Position numbers and translations under genes: made by a program. This document shows positions 8,108-16,078 of a DNA stretch of 43,249 nt, piece by piece. Positions within the stretch are counted from its first letter, which is position 1. Each line of letters starts with the position of its first letter. Origin of the DNA: Lachnospiraceae bacterium (lineage in GTDB: Bacteria > Bacillota > Clostridia > Lachnospirales > Lachnospiraceae); the NCBI GenBank assembly GCA_017622795.1, contig JAGAQI010000070.1, forward strand, positions 1-43,249, written 5' to 3'. The notes below the pieces were generated by a model that was not told the origin of the DNA, made no database searches, and worked only from the letters and a program-made list of their open reading frames with translations.

Positions 8108-8136
8108 TTTACTTTATTGCTACGCTATGTTATAAT
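8108..8136 (+). promoter_or_regulatory. Sigma-A-like promoter of the serine recombinase
   Basis: TTTACT (8108-8113) and a perfect TATAAT (8131-8136) are 17 bases apart, 42 bases upstream of the recombinase start, which has AAGGAGGATATG. I do not see a clear sigma-E-type promoter, which might be expected if excision were purely a sporulation event. Confidence 0.6.
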
Positions 8137-8177
8137 ACCACAAGACACATCACATATCAAGATAAGGAGGATATGAA

Positions 8178-10007
8178 ATGCGGAAAAATGATGACATCAT
8201 AGCTATCTATTCCCGTAAGTCTAAATTTACCGGAAAAGGTGAAAGTATCGGCAATCAGGTAGAGCTATGTAAAGAATATGTTCGTGTGCATTATGGTGAT
8301 GCTGCTGTAGATAAAGTGATCGTTTTTGAAGATGAGGGTTTTTCTGGTGGGAATCTGAATCGTCCTGCATTTAAGAAGATGATTGATGCGGCAAAAAAGA
8401 GAAAATTCAGTGCGATTATTGTATATCGTCTTGACCGTATCAGCCGTAACGTCAGTGACTTTTCCGGTTTGATTGAAGAACTGGCTCGTCTGGATATTGC
8501 TTTTGTTTCTATTAAAGAGCAGTTCGATACAAGCACTCCTATGGGACGAGCTATGATGTATATTGCATCTGTTTTCTCGCAGTTGGAGCGTGAAACCATT
8601 GCGGAGCGTATCCGTGATAATATGCACGAACTGGCAAAGACCGGACGCTGGCTTGGTGGCACAACACCTACTGGCTATGCTTCAGAAGCGGTTAAGAGCA
8701 TTACCATTGATGGCAAATCTAAGAAAGCCTGCAAGCTGAAACTGATTCCGGATGAAGCTGATATTGTCAGAATGATTTATGATTTATATATAGAAACAGA
8801 TTCTCTGACTTTGACAGAAGCTGCCTTGATCAAACAGGGTATCAAGACAAAAAACAATAACTACTTTACCCGTTTCTCAATCAAAGCTATTTTGCAAAAT
8901 CCGGTTTATATGATTGCGGATGAAGATGCCTATAATTACTTCGTTCAGAACGATACAGACTTGTTCTCAGAAAAAGATGCTTTCGATAATCAGCATGGTA
9001 TTATGGCTTACAACCGTACCGATCAGGAAAAAGGCAGAGCCACCAAGTACCTGCCTGCAAGCGAGTGGATTGTATCTGTCGGCAAACATCCGGGTCTGAT
9101 TCCGGGCAAGGTGTGGGTACAGATTCAAGAATCTCTGGAACGTAATAAATCCAAATCGTTCAGAAAGCCACGCAGCAACGAAGCACTTTTGACTGGATTG
9201 TTGTTCTGTAGTTGCGGTGAGCGTATGTATCCGAAGATGAGCAAGCGTAAAACTGCGGACGGCAAGGTGATTTATACCTATGTTTGCAAAATGAAGGAAC
9301 GCAGTCAGAGATCTGTGTGCAACAGCAAAAATGCCAATGGTAATACATTGGATATGGCTGTGGTTGAGCAGATTAAAATGCTTGCAGAGGACAAAGACAC
9401 TTTCATTGCACAGCTGGAGCAAAGCCGCAGATTCTATACCGGCAATCGTATGGACTATGAACAGCGATTGGATGATATGCGAAAAGAAAAGGCAGATACA
9501 GAGAAGAAAATCAACTCTCTGGTAGACTCCCTCGTAGATATGGGTGACAGCCCTGCCAAGGCTCATGTAACCAAACGAATTGAGCAGTTGAATGGAGAAT
9601 ACCAGTCCCTTGAACAGCGTATTCAGGAACTGGAGGGACTGACTTCACAGCACGCTCTCAGCGACATTGAATTTGATTTGCTTCGTCAGTTGCTGACCAT
9701 CTTCAAGGATGGCATTGATGAAATGACAGTTGAACAGAAACGTGCTGCCATTCGTACCATTGTGCGTAAGGTGGTATGGGATGGTGTCAACGCCCATGTG
9801 ATTCTGTTTGGTGTAAAGGATGATGAAATCGAGTATCCGGAAATTGCTGCTGTAGCATCCGGTAATACTGAGGATGATGACGAAACAGAGGAATTGGTGA
9901 ACTTCTCTGATGTCGATTATGATACTGACGATATGGAGGATGACCGCCTGGGAAAAACTAATCCCCTCAGTGCTTTAAAAACGCATTGGGGGGAGGATAG
10001 CAAATGA
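8178..10007 (+). CDS. Large serine recombinase (TnpX/SpoIVCA-like) at the sigK junction
   Basis: A 609-aa large serine recombinase that would integrate and excise the element. The resolvase domain (about residues 7-150) has the nucleophile Ser12 (IYSRKS), the active-site block YRLDRISR (about 83-90) and the E-helix with ETIAERI. The recombinase domain follows, then a zinc ribbon with Cys344, Cys346, Cys370 and Cys381, and a coiled coil at about 410-500. The last roughly 50 residues are strongly acidic, an unusual tail. It is longer than typical skin recombinases (about 500 aa) and shorter than TnpX (about 700 aa). The stop codon falls in the attachment core, so excision would remove the gene exactly. 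Confidence 0.95.
   Translation: MRKNDDIIAIYSRKSKFTGKGESIGNQVELCKEYVRVHYGDAAVDKVIVFEDEGFSGGNLNRPAFKKMIDAAKKRKFSAIIVYRLDRISRNVSDFSGLIEELARLDIAFVSIKEQFDTSTPMGRAMMYIASVFSQLERETIAERIRDNMHELAKTGRWLGGTTPTGYASEAVKSITIDGKSKKACKLKLIPDEADIVRMIYDLYIETDSLTLTEAALIKQGIKTKNNNYFTRFSIKAILQNPVYMIADEDAYNYFVQNDTDLFSEKDAFDNQHGIMAYNRTDQEKGRATKYLPASEWIVSVGKHPGLIPGKVWVQIQESLERNKSKSFRKPRSNEALLTGLLFCSCGERMYPKMSKRKTADGKVIYTYVCKMKERSQRSVCNSKNANGNTLDMAVVEQIKMLAEDKDTFIAQLEQSRRFYTGNRMDYEQRLDDMRKEKADTEKKINSLVDSLVDMGDSPAKAHVTKRIEQLNGEYQSLEQRIQELEGLTSQHALSDIEFDLLRQLLTIFKDGIDEMTVEQKRAAIRTIVRKVVWDGVNAHVILFGVKDDEIEYPEIAAVASGNTEDDDETEELVNFSDVDYDTDDMEDDRLGKTNPLSALKTHWGEDSK
9963..9993 (+). repeat. Imperfect inverted repeat beside the attachment core
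   Basis: Arms at 9963-9973 and 9983-9993 (11 bases, nine Watson-Crick pairs plus one possible G-U) lie inside the last codons of the recombinase gene, ten bases left of the AATGA core. It could be part of the recombinase-binding site or a weak transcript hairpin separating the recombinase from sigK. Confidence 0.4.
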
Positions 10008-10014
10008 ACTGTTG
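10003..10014 (+). other. Putative attachment core (attR) within sigK
   Basis: The bases AATGAACTGTTG read as N-E-L-L in the sigK frame, matching the conserved N-E-I-L that precedes the LRS-KK block in SigK. They also contain the recombinase TGA stop. AATGA is, as I recall, the short repeat at which the Bacillus subtilis skin element recombines, and GA is the crossover dinucleotide reported for TnpX elements. The partner copy at the left end is outside the window, so the exact crossover is unproven. Confidence 0.6.
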
Positions 10015-10359
10015 ATGTTGATGAGAAGCAGTAAAAAACAATCCAGAGAGGTTTCATTGTATGATCCCATCGGTTCCGATAAAGAGGGAAATACCATTCA
10101 GCTGTTGGATATTTGTGTGGCAGAAGAGGTAGATGTTATCGATCGGATGGAGGAACAGCAAAAACTGGCTAAATTACAGAATTACATAGATAAAGTATTG
10201 ACAAAACGGGAAAAGGAAATTATTACCTTACGCTATGGTTTATATGACGGACGTGAAGTTACCCAACGGGAAATTGCAGACAGGATGCATATATCCAGAA
10301 GCTATGTATCCCGGATTGAAAAGAAAGCATTAAACAAATTAAAGGCTGCCTATGCGTAA
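10012..10359 (+). CDS. sigK: 3' part of sigK, interrupted by the mobile element
   Basis: The 115 codons encode the C-terminal part of the late mother-cell sporulation sigma factor. The block EVSLYDPIGSDKEGN is diagnostic for SigK over SigE. Region 4, with its helix-turn-helix at about residues 86-107 (TQREIADRMHISRSYVSR), binds the -35 element. Regions 1-3 are missing: the frame continues in phase left to about 10003 and then meets the recombinase gene. The TTG at 10012 is only a nominal start with no ribosome site; this is an interrupted gene segment. Its 5' partner should lie on the same strand, left of the window. The gene ends inside its own terminator. Confidence 0.92.
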   Translation: MMLMRSSKKQSREVSLYDPIGSDKEGNTIQLLDICVAEEVDVIDRMEEQQKLAKLQNYIDKVLTKREKEIITLRYGLYDGREVTQREIADRMHISRSYVSRIEKKALNKLKAAYA

Positions 10360-10375
10360 GGCAGCCTTTTGCCTT
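10342..10375. terminator. Bidirectional terminator after sigK
   Basis: A perfect 10-bp stem (10342-10351 with 10359-10368) and 7-base loop are followed by TTTTGCCTTTT. The left arm and the stop codon are part of the sigK coding sequence. It separates sigK from the convergent permease gene. Confidence 0.88.
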
Positions 10376-10378
10376 TTG

Positions 10379-11773
10379 TTATTTTTTAGATTCTTCTCCT
10401 AAGTCATCTTCGGAGGCGCTTGTTGGTGCATCAACCTTTGGAATACCAGGGTCAGTTCCTTTTTTTCTTCTGTTTGAGATGGAATCCAGTGCTTCCAATA
10501 AACCGTGGTCGGTTTGTTTTCTTCGTCTGACGGTACGTAACGGAAGTAAAACCGGTTCCCCGGTTTCCGGGTCAATTTTGTCAATTTTACAATAGAGCAT
10601 GGAATCTGTCGGAAGCTCTTTTTTCTTTAAGTAATACTCGGAGAATGTTTTAACAAGATAGTAAACAACCGCAAAAGTCGGAACGCCCAGCAACATGCCG
10701 ATGAATCCAAACAAACCACCGCCTAACAGGATGGAGAAAACAATCCAGAACGGGGAAACACCGGTGGAGTCTCCGAGAATGGCAGGACCGATGACATTAC
10801 CGTCTAACTGTTGTAGCAGGATAATAAAGATAATGAAAATTAAACATTTTCCCGGGTCAATCAGGAGGATCAGGAAAGCACTTGGTATGGCACCAATGAA
10901 AGGACCAAAGAACGGAATAATATTGGTGAGACCGACAAAAACGCTGACTAATAACGGATACGGTATTTTTAAAATAGAAACACCGATAAAGCAAAGGATA
11001 GCAATGATTAAAGAGTCAATCAGCTTACCGGAAATAAAGCCGCCAAAAATTTTATTTGTCTGCCGGAAAATGGAGAGTGCAGCATTGGCGGTGTCAGGTT
11101 TTAAAAAGACATACAGTAATTTTTTTGCCTGCCCGAGAAATTTCTTTTTGCTGACCAATAAATAAACAGATACAATCAGGCTGACAACAACGTCGGTAAC
11201 CAGGGAAACAACCCAGGAAATACCTACGGTGAGTTTGGACATGATATTTTGTGCCTGAACAATTAAATCATTGTTTACCCAGTTGTATACGGAATTGATA
11301 AGAGTATTTAATCCTTCTTCCACAATTTTTAAAAGTTCAGGGTTACTCTGCAAATGCTCGTTAATAAATTCATAAATGGTGTTAACATAAATTCTAAGGT
11401 CACTTGCCAGCTTTAAAATACTGCTGTAAAGCTCTGGAACAATCATACTGAATAAAAAGCTGATACCTGCCACTAATAACCCAAGCCATAATGCGATGGA
11501 AAAGGCAGTAGCAGTGAATGAGGATACTTTTACCGGTAAATGGCAGCGCCGGCAGAAATTGAATGTATATTTGTCGGTGACGGTTACCAGGGGATTTATC
11601 AGGTATGCGATGACTGCACCTAAAATAATAGGAGTTAAAATAGAAAAAATTTCTCCTAAAAGATTCAGAATGGCATCCATTCGGAAAACAAAGAAAAAGA
11701 ATAGAATTCCAAAGGCAATGATAGTAATGACTGTTACGCCCCAACGAAAATGATTACTGTACTTCTCGCGCAT
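10379..11773 (-). CDS. AI-2E family transporter (YtvI/YdiK type permease)
   Basis: A 464-aa integral membrane protein with about seven to eight hydrophobic segments and the family-typical core GLTNIIPFFGPFIGAIP near residue 300 and the QQLDGNVIGPAILG block after it. Members include the AI-2 exporter TqsA and cation/proton antiporters; the substrate here is unknown. The C-terminal roughly 70 residues are charged and cytoplasmic. The start at 11773 has GGGGGAAG upstream, whereas a start at 11821 would add a poorly conserved extension. A paralogue lies at 13674-14891. Confidence 0.9.
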   Translation of the reverse strand: MREKYSNHFRWGVTVITIIAFGILFFFFVFRMDAILNLLGEIFSILTPIILGAVIAYLINPLVTVTDKYTFNFCRRCHLPVKVSSFTATAFSIALWLGLLVAGISFLFSMIVPELYSSILKLASDLRIYVNTIYEFINEHLQSNPELLKIVEEGLNTLINSVYNWVNNDLIVQAQNIMSKLTVGISWVVSLVTDVVVSLIVSVYLLVSKKKFLGQAKKLLYVFLKPDTANAALSIFRQTNKIFGGFISGKLIDSLIIAILCFIGVSILKIPYPLLVSVFVGLTNIIPFFGPFIGAIPSAFLILLIDPGKCLIFIIFIILLQQLDGNVIGPAILGDSTGVSPFWIVFSILLGGGLFGFIGMLLGVPTFAVVYYLVKTFSEYYLKKKELPTDSMLYCKIDKIDPETGEPVLLPLRTVRRRKQTDHGLLEALDSISNRRKKGTDPGIPKVDAPTSASEDDLGEESKK

Positions 11774-11829
11774 ATAAAGCTTCCCCCTGTGTGATTTTTG
11801 ATGAGATATGTAAAAAAACACCTAATTTT

Positions 11830-11857
11830 AGTATAGCATAACTTTTTCGTGACGCAA
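11830..11857 (-). promoter_or_regulatory. Putative promoter of the minus-strand AI-2E permease
   Basis: On the minus strand, TTGCGT and TATACT are 16 bases apart, about 57 bases upstream of the permease start. Confidence 0.5.
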
Positions 11858-11897
11858 CCAAAAAATCTAAAAAAATAAGAAAAATTGAAACTGTTGC

Positions 11898-11926
11898 TTG
11901 AGTATTCGGAAAAGGTAATATATAAT
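11898..11926 (+). promoter_or_regulatory. Putative promoter of the GtrA/methyltransferase run
   Basis: TTGAGT (11898-11903) and a perfect TATAAT (11921-11926) are 17 bases apart, 64 bases upstream of the GtrA start. It probably drives the plus-strand genes to 15915, which are closely spaced with no obvious internal terminator. Confidence 0.65.
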
Positions 11927-11989
11927 GTGTTTATGCGGTTTTTTTGAGGTTTTAAAAACGGCAAAGATTTGGTAAAGGAAGTAAAAGCA

Positions 11990-12412
11990 GTGATAAAAAA
12001 ACTTTGGAAAATATTTGTAAATCGGGAAACAATTACGTATGGAATTGCGGGGGTCAGCACTACGGTAGTAAATTTTATTGCCTATCATTTGTTTTGCAAC
12101 ATACTCGGAATTCCTAATCTCATTGCTAATGCGATTGCCTGGGTAATTGCGGTAGCATTTGCGTATGTAGTAAATGCCAGATGGGTATTTCAGGACAAGC
12201 AGGAGGATGCAGCCGGTGAATCTAAAAAAATTGCAAAGTTTTTCGGTGCAAGAATTGTTACCTTCGGAGTGGAAGAATTGGGAATGTTTATTTTAGTGGA
12301 CCTGCTTCATGGCAACAATTTGATTATGAAAGCCATTGTGGCAGTGCTGGTTATTATCTTGAACTATATTTTCAGTAAATTATTTGTTTTTACTAAGAAG
12401 AAGGCAGAGTAA
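11990..12412 (+). CDS. GtrA-family membrane protein
   Basis: A 140-aa protein with four predicted membrane helices and the GtrA pattern: YGIAGVSTTVVNF at the N-terminus, FAYVVNARWVFQD mid-protein, and NYIFSKLFVF near the C-terminus. GtrA proteins are implicated in flipping lipid-linked sugars or in cell-surface polysaccharide synthesis. The GTG at 11990 is chosen over an in-frame TTG at 11969 because AAAGGAAG lies eight bases upstream of it. It lies 33 bases before the rRNA methyltransferase. Confidence 0.88.
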   Translation: MIKKLWKIFVNRETITYGIAGVSTTVVNFIAYHLFCNILGIPNLIANAIAWVIAVAFAYVVNARWVFQDKQEDAAGESKKIAKFFGARIVTFGVEELGMFILVDLLHGNNLIMKAIVAVLVIILNYIFSKLFVFTKKKAE

Positions 12413-12445
12413 CGATTTGCTTAGCATATAAGGGAGAGGCTGAAC

Positions 12446-13657
12446 ATGGCAGAGAAAATTAAAGCGATTGTGGCGTTAAAAAAAGGAGAAGGAAGAACTC
12501 TCAGGGCCGGTGGCTTATGGGTGTATGATAATGAAATAGATTCTATTACCGGCACTGTGGAAAACGGAGAGCTTGTATTGGTAAAGGACTGTAACGGTTA
12601 TCCTATGGGAATAGGTTTTATTAACCGTAATTCAAAGATTACCATCCGTCTGCTTACCAGAAATAAAGATGCGGTAATTGATAAGGAATTTTTCAGAAAA
12701 CGTGTAAAAGATGCCTGGGAATACCGTAAAAAAACTGTGGATACCAGCAGCTGTCGTGTGATTTTCGGTGAAGCGGATTATGTGCCGGGGATGGTAATTG
12801 ACAAATTTGAAGATGTACTGGTGGTACAGTCTTTAGCTCTCGGTATTGATCGTTATAAAATGCTGATTTTGGACTTGTTGAAAGAGGAAATGGCAGCCGA
12901 CGGAATTGTAATCTGTGGTATTTATGAACGAAGTGATGCCAAGGTAAGAGAACAGGAGGGCATGAAGCGGGAAAAGGGCTTTTTATCCGAACCTTTCGAT
13001 ACTAAGGTACAAATCGTCGAAAACGGCGTAAAATATATCGTAGATGTGGAAGATGGCCAGAAAACAGGATTCTTTTTAGATCAGAAATATAACCGGCTTG
13101 CTATCCAAAAGCTTTGTAAGGATGCCAGAGTGCTGGACTGCTTTACCCATACAGGCTCCTTTGCTTTAAATGCAGGTATCGCAGGGGCAAAAGAAGTCAT
13201 CGGTGTGGATGCCTCCGATCTTGGCTGCCGACAGGCGGAAGAAAATGCAAAATTAAATGGTTTAGAAGATACCGTATCCTTTGTATGTGCAGATGTATTT
13301 GAATTGTTGCCGGAATTGGAAGAAAAGGGTGAACAGTTTGATGTAGTTATTTTAGACCCTCCGGCTTTTACTAAATCCAGAAATTCCGTAAAAAATGCTA
13401 TGAAAGGCTATAGGGAAATTAATATGCGTGGCTTAAAGCTGGTGAAGCCGGGTGGCTATTTTGCTACCTGCTCTTGTTCCCACTTTATGACGCCGGAACT
13501 GTTTACCGAAGTAATCGGCCAGGCGGCAAGAAGTGTGCATAGAAGACTGAAACAGGTAGAGTACCGCACGCAGGCTCCGGATCATCCGATTTTGTGGTCT
13601 TCGGAGGAATCCTACTACTTAAAATTCTATATCTTCCAGGTTTGTGAGGATGCGTAA
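12446..13657 (+). CDS. Class I SAM-dependent rRNA methyltransferase (RlmI-like, PUA domain)
   Basis: A 403-aa methyltransferase. An N-terminal PUA-like domain (about residues 5-80) binds RNA. The Rossmann domain contains the SAM-binding segment LDCFTHTGSFALNAG (about 229-243), an acidic loop (GVDAS) and the catalytic DPPAFTKSR motif (about 304-312). This is the architecture of RlmI, which makes m5C in 23S rRNA, and of its Firmicutes homologues, whose exact site is usually untested. A Cys-rich CSCSHF (about 343-348) could include the catalytic cysteine. GGGAGAGG precedes the ATG. Confidence 0.92.
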   Translation: MAEKIKAIVALKKGEGRTLRAGGLWVYDNEIDSITGTVENGELVLVKDCNGYPMGIGFINRNSKITIRLLTRNKDAVIDKEFFRKRVKDAWEYRKKTVDTSSCRVIFGEADYVPGMVIDKFEDVLVVQSLALGIDRYKMLILDLLKEEMAADGIVICGIYERSDAKVREQEGMKREKGFLSEPFDTKVQIVENGVKYIVDVEDGQKTGFFLDQKYNRLAIQKLCKDARVLDCFTHTGSFALNAGIAGAKEVIGVDASDLGCRQAEENAKLNGLEDTVSFVCADVFELLPELEEKGEQFDVVILDPPAFTKSRNSVKNAMKGYREINMRGLKLVKPGGYFATCSCSHFMTPELFTEVIGQAARSVHRRLKQVEYRTQAPDHPILWSSEESYYLKFYIFQVCEDA

Positions 13658-13673
13658 GGGGGGTACAAGGTCT

Positions 13674-14891
13674 ATGGATGATAAAAAATTGTTTCGGATG
13701 ATATGTAAACTCATTCTCTTTGCAGGTGCTATTATTCTCGGAGTAATGTACAGCAAAGAGGTTTTGAATGCGGGAAAATTATTGCTTGGTATGCTGTCAC
13801 CGTTTCTTGTCGGTGCAGCAACAGCTTTCGTGCTGAATTTGCCTACCAGATTTATTGAACAAAAGCTGTTGGCTAAATGGAGGAATCCAAAGTCTGCAGG
13901 ATTAAAAAGAGGGGTAAGTATTGTGCTTGCCTTACTTTTTCTGGTTGCGGTAATCGTATTTGCTGCGTTGATGGTCATTCCGCAGTTGACAAAGACACTT
14001 ATGGAACTTGGAAGTGTAATTCCGGCTTTCTTTAGGGATTTGATTACTAAACTTGAAGTAATGGCAAAGGAATATCCTGAGTGGAAAGATGCATTTGCAG
14101 CTTTGGAAGAACTGAGTATTGACTGGAGCTCGGTGATTAGTTATGTTACCGGTTTCTTAAAAGATGGGTTAGGAAATGTGCTTTCCTCTACGGTCGGATT
14201 TGCCGGAAGTGTGGCAGGAGCGTTATTTGACGGTGTTATTGCATTTGTATTTGCTATTTATATTTTATGCGGTAAGGAAAAACTGGCTATTCAGGCAAAG
14301 AAACTGTTACATGCTTATTTGTCGGAAAAATCTTATGAGAAGACATTGAAGGTACTTACTCTTTGTAACCACAACTTTGCAAAGTTTATTTCCGGCCAGT
14401 GTCTGGAAGCGATAATTCTCGGTACCATGTTTGTGATTTGCATGACCATTTTTGGCATGCCTTACGCAGTATTGGTCGGCGTGTTGATTGCATTTACTGC
14501 ACTGATTCCGATTGTGGGTGCGTTTATCGGCTGTGCGGTAGGAGCGTTCCTGATTTTAATGGTCAGCCCTGTAAAAGCGCTCATATTTATCATTATGTTC
14601 CTTGTGTTACAGCAGCTGGAGGGAAATTTGATTTATCCGAGGGTAGTAGGAAATTCCGTTGGTCTTCCGGCTATCTGGGTACTGGTGGCAGTATCGGTTG
14701 GCGGCAGCATGTTTGGTGTAGTCGGTATGCTTGTGTTTATTCCGTTGATGTCGACCTTATATGCGTTGCTTAAGGAAAATGTAGCCAACAGAAACAGGAA
14801 AAAAGGGTTTGTTTTACAGGAAACGATAGCGGAACCGGAAAGTAAAACACCGAAGAAAAAGACACAGAAAAAAGAAAACAAAAGAAAGTAA
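13674..14891 (+). CDS. AI-2E family transporter (paralogue)
   Basis: A 405-aa permease of the same family as 10379-11773, with matching blocks: a TALIPIVGAFIGCAVG core near residue 285 and QQLEGNLIYPRVVGNS after it. A basic Lys-rich tail ends the protein. The start at 13674 follows the methyltransferase stop by 16 bases; the earlier in-frame ATG at 13644 overlaps that gene and adds no conserved sequence. The two paralogues face opposite ways with only two genes between them. The substrate is unknown. Confidence 0.9.
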   Translation: MDDKKLFRMICKLILFAGAIILGVMYSKEVLNAGKLLLGMLSPFLVGAATAFVLNLPTRFIEQKLLAKWRNPKSAGLKRGVSIVLALLFLVAVIVFAALMVIPQLTKTLMELGSVIPAFFRDLITKLEVMAKEYPEWKDAFAALEELSIDWSSVISYVTGFLKDGLGNVLSSTVGFAGSVAGALFDGVIAFVFAIYILCGKEKLAIQAKKLLHAYLSEKSYEKTLKVLTLCNHNFAKFISGQCLEAIILGTMFVICMTIFGMPYAVLVGVLIAFTALIPIVGAFIGCAVGAFLILMVSPVKALIFIIMFLVLQQLEGNLIYPRVVGNSVGLPAIWVLVAVSVGGSMFGVVGMLVFIPLMSTLYALLKENVANRNRKKGFVLQETIAEPESKTPKKKTQKKENKRK

Positions 14892-14901
14892 GGCAAAATA
14901 A

Positions 14902-15915
14902 ATGGAAAAAGATGAAATAATTATCCGCAGTGCCATTATGCATATTTTAGATTCTACCGTAGGAATGCCGGTGCTCTCGGATGAGCTTTTAACACTGACT
15001 CCGGATATGAATGATTTTCTTCGAAACCATATTTATAAAGTGATCTCCGGAGACGAATTAAAAACCTGTGTATTTGATGAGGATAATTCCGAGGTTTACC
15101 ACCTGATTCAGGAATTTTCGGAAGAGAATATGGTGGAAACCACGAAAAAGCTGGCAGAGTTATTGTATAGTATTATGAACGCGAATGTTGCGATTCCTCC
15201 GGCAGATGTGTTTTTTGTAACCTATCAGCTGGAATCCCGGCAGCATCTTGCAATCCTGAAAATGAATTACAAGGAAGTGTATATGCATTATACTTCCATG
15301 AATGAAGAAGACGGTAATGTGAATGATGTAATGAAGCAGTGCTGTGCTTTGCCGGGCAACGGAGGAAGACTTTCCGAGGCAGTGACGATTTCCCTGGAAG
15401 AAAATACGGTACAGTTAATTGAGAAGAAGGCAGAAATCAATGGTGCCAAGGTAAACTATTTGTCGGAAGTGTATTTGCAGTGTCACGCAAAAATGTCCCA
15501 AAAGACAAAGCTGGATATTGTTACTAAGGCAGTAGACCAAATTAATAAAAAGTACTTTGAGGATGACTTTGAAAAGAAAATGGAAGCAAAAAGTGTCATC
15601 CATAATACGTATGCGGAGCAGGGCGCGTTGGTACCGGAAGAAATCGGGGAAGAATTGTTTGGTGATGTTCCCGAAATTAAAGAAGAGTTTGTAGAAAAAT
15701 TGGAAAAGTACAAGCTTCCGAAAGAAGAAATCACGGTAAAAAGTGAGAAAACCACCAAAAAGTTTGAAAAACAGTTTTTAACTACAGATTCCGGGATTGA
15801 AATCAATATTCCGATGGAAGAGTATAACAACAAACAGCATGTAGAATTTATTACAAATCCGGACGGAACCATTTCCGTGCTGATTAAAAATGTAAATCGT
15901 ATCACGTCAAAATAA
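14902..15915 (+). CDS. Nucleoid-associated protein, NdpA/YejK-like
   Basis: A 337-aa soluble protein resembling the 37-kDa nucleoid-associated family: an N-terminal IIRSAIMHILDS segment, a central FFVTYQ...LAILKMNY strand pair, and a C-terminal part with many charged residues ending in a beta-rich ISVLIKNVN. NdpA-type proteins bind the nucleoid, but their precise role is poorly defined. It starts ten bases after the permease stop, so is probably co-transcribed, and ends at a strong terminator. The family match is by pattern and moderately sure. Confidence 0.75.
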   Translation: MEKDEIIIRSAIMHILDSTVGMPVLSDELLTLTPDMNDFLRNHIYKVISGDELKTCVFDEDNSEVYHLIQEFSEENMVETTKKLAELLYSIMNANVAIPPADVFFVTYQLESRQHLAILKMNYKEVYMHYTSMNEEDGNVNDVMKQCCALPGNGGRLSEAVTISLEENTVQLIEKKAEINGAKVNYLSEVYLQCHAKMSQKTKLDIVTKAVDQINKKYFEDDFEKKMEAKSVIHNTYAEQGALVPEEIGEELFGDVPEIKEEFVEKLEKYKLPKEEITVKSEKTTKKFEKQFLTTDSGIEINIPMEEYNNKQHVEFITNPDGTISVLIKNVNRITSK

Positions 15916-15969
15916 AAAGATTCCGTTACAGTGACTTTAGAAATAGTGGCACTGTAACGGAATCTTTTT
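15914..15969. terminator. Strong bidirectional terminator
   Basis: A perfect 20-bp inverted repeat (15914-15933 with 15950-15969) with a 16-base loop, A-rich on the left arm and ending in five Ts, closes the GtrA-to-nucleoid-protein run. Confidence 0.93.
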
Positions 15970-16008
15970 GCTTAATATTAGAAACAAATTAGAAAATGAT
16001 TAACTGTA

Positions 16009-16037
16009 TTGACATATAATATTATACGTCGTATAGT
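16009..16037 (+). promoter_or_regulatory. Promoter with overlapping PadR-type operator
   Basis: A consensus TTGACA (16009-16014) and TATAGT (16032-16037) are 17 bases apart. The dyad TATACG-T-CGTATA (16023-16035) overlaps the -10 box, and AT-rich symmetry extends beyond it. PadR repressors bind such palindromes at their own promoters, so autoregulation of the PadR operon is likely. Confidence 0.78.
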
Positions 16038-16078
16038 ATTGCTATCAAAACAATATTGTTTCAGTTAAGGAGGTATAA

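Larger units (their letters stand above)
1..10007 (+). mobile_element. Right part of a mobilizable element (Tn4451/TnpX type) inserted in sigK
   Basis: The segment carries a MobA/MobL relaxase, a TnpV-family protein and a large serine recombinase, the hallmark set of Tn4451-like mobilizable elements of Clostridia, plus regulators and hydrolase cargo. Its right boundary is sharp: the recombinase stop codon overlaps the point where in-frame sigK coding sequence resumes. The left end and the 5' part of sigK are not in the window, so total length is unknown and at least 10 kb. A large serine recombinase abutting a split sigK is the arrangement known from skin elements of Bacillus and Clostridioides difficile. 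That this one is excised during sporulation is inference. Confidence 0.82.

Noticed and set aside
1-10007. A phage-derived skin element or prophage
   Set aside because: There are no phage structural, lysis or replication genes; the relaxase and TnpV point to a mobilizable transposon.
10012-10359. Reading this as an independent small sigma-like or LuxR-type regulator
   Set aside because: The TTG/ATG starts have no ribosome site, and the sequence aligns in phase with the middle of SigK including residues upstream of the start. It is the 3' part of a split gene.
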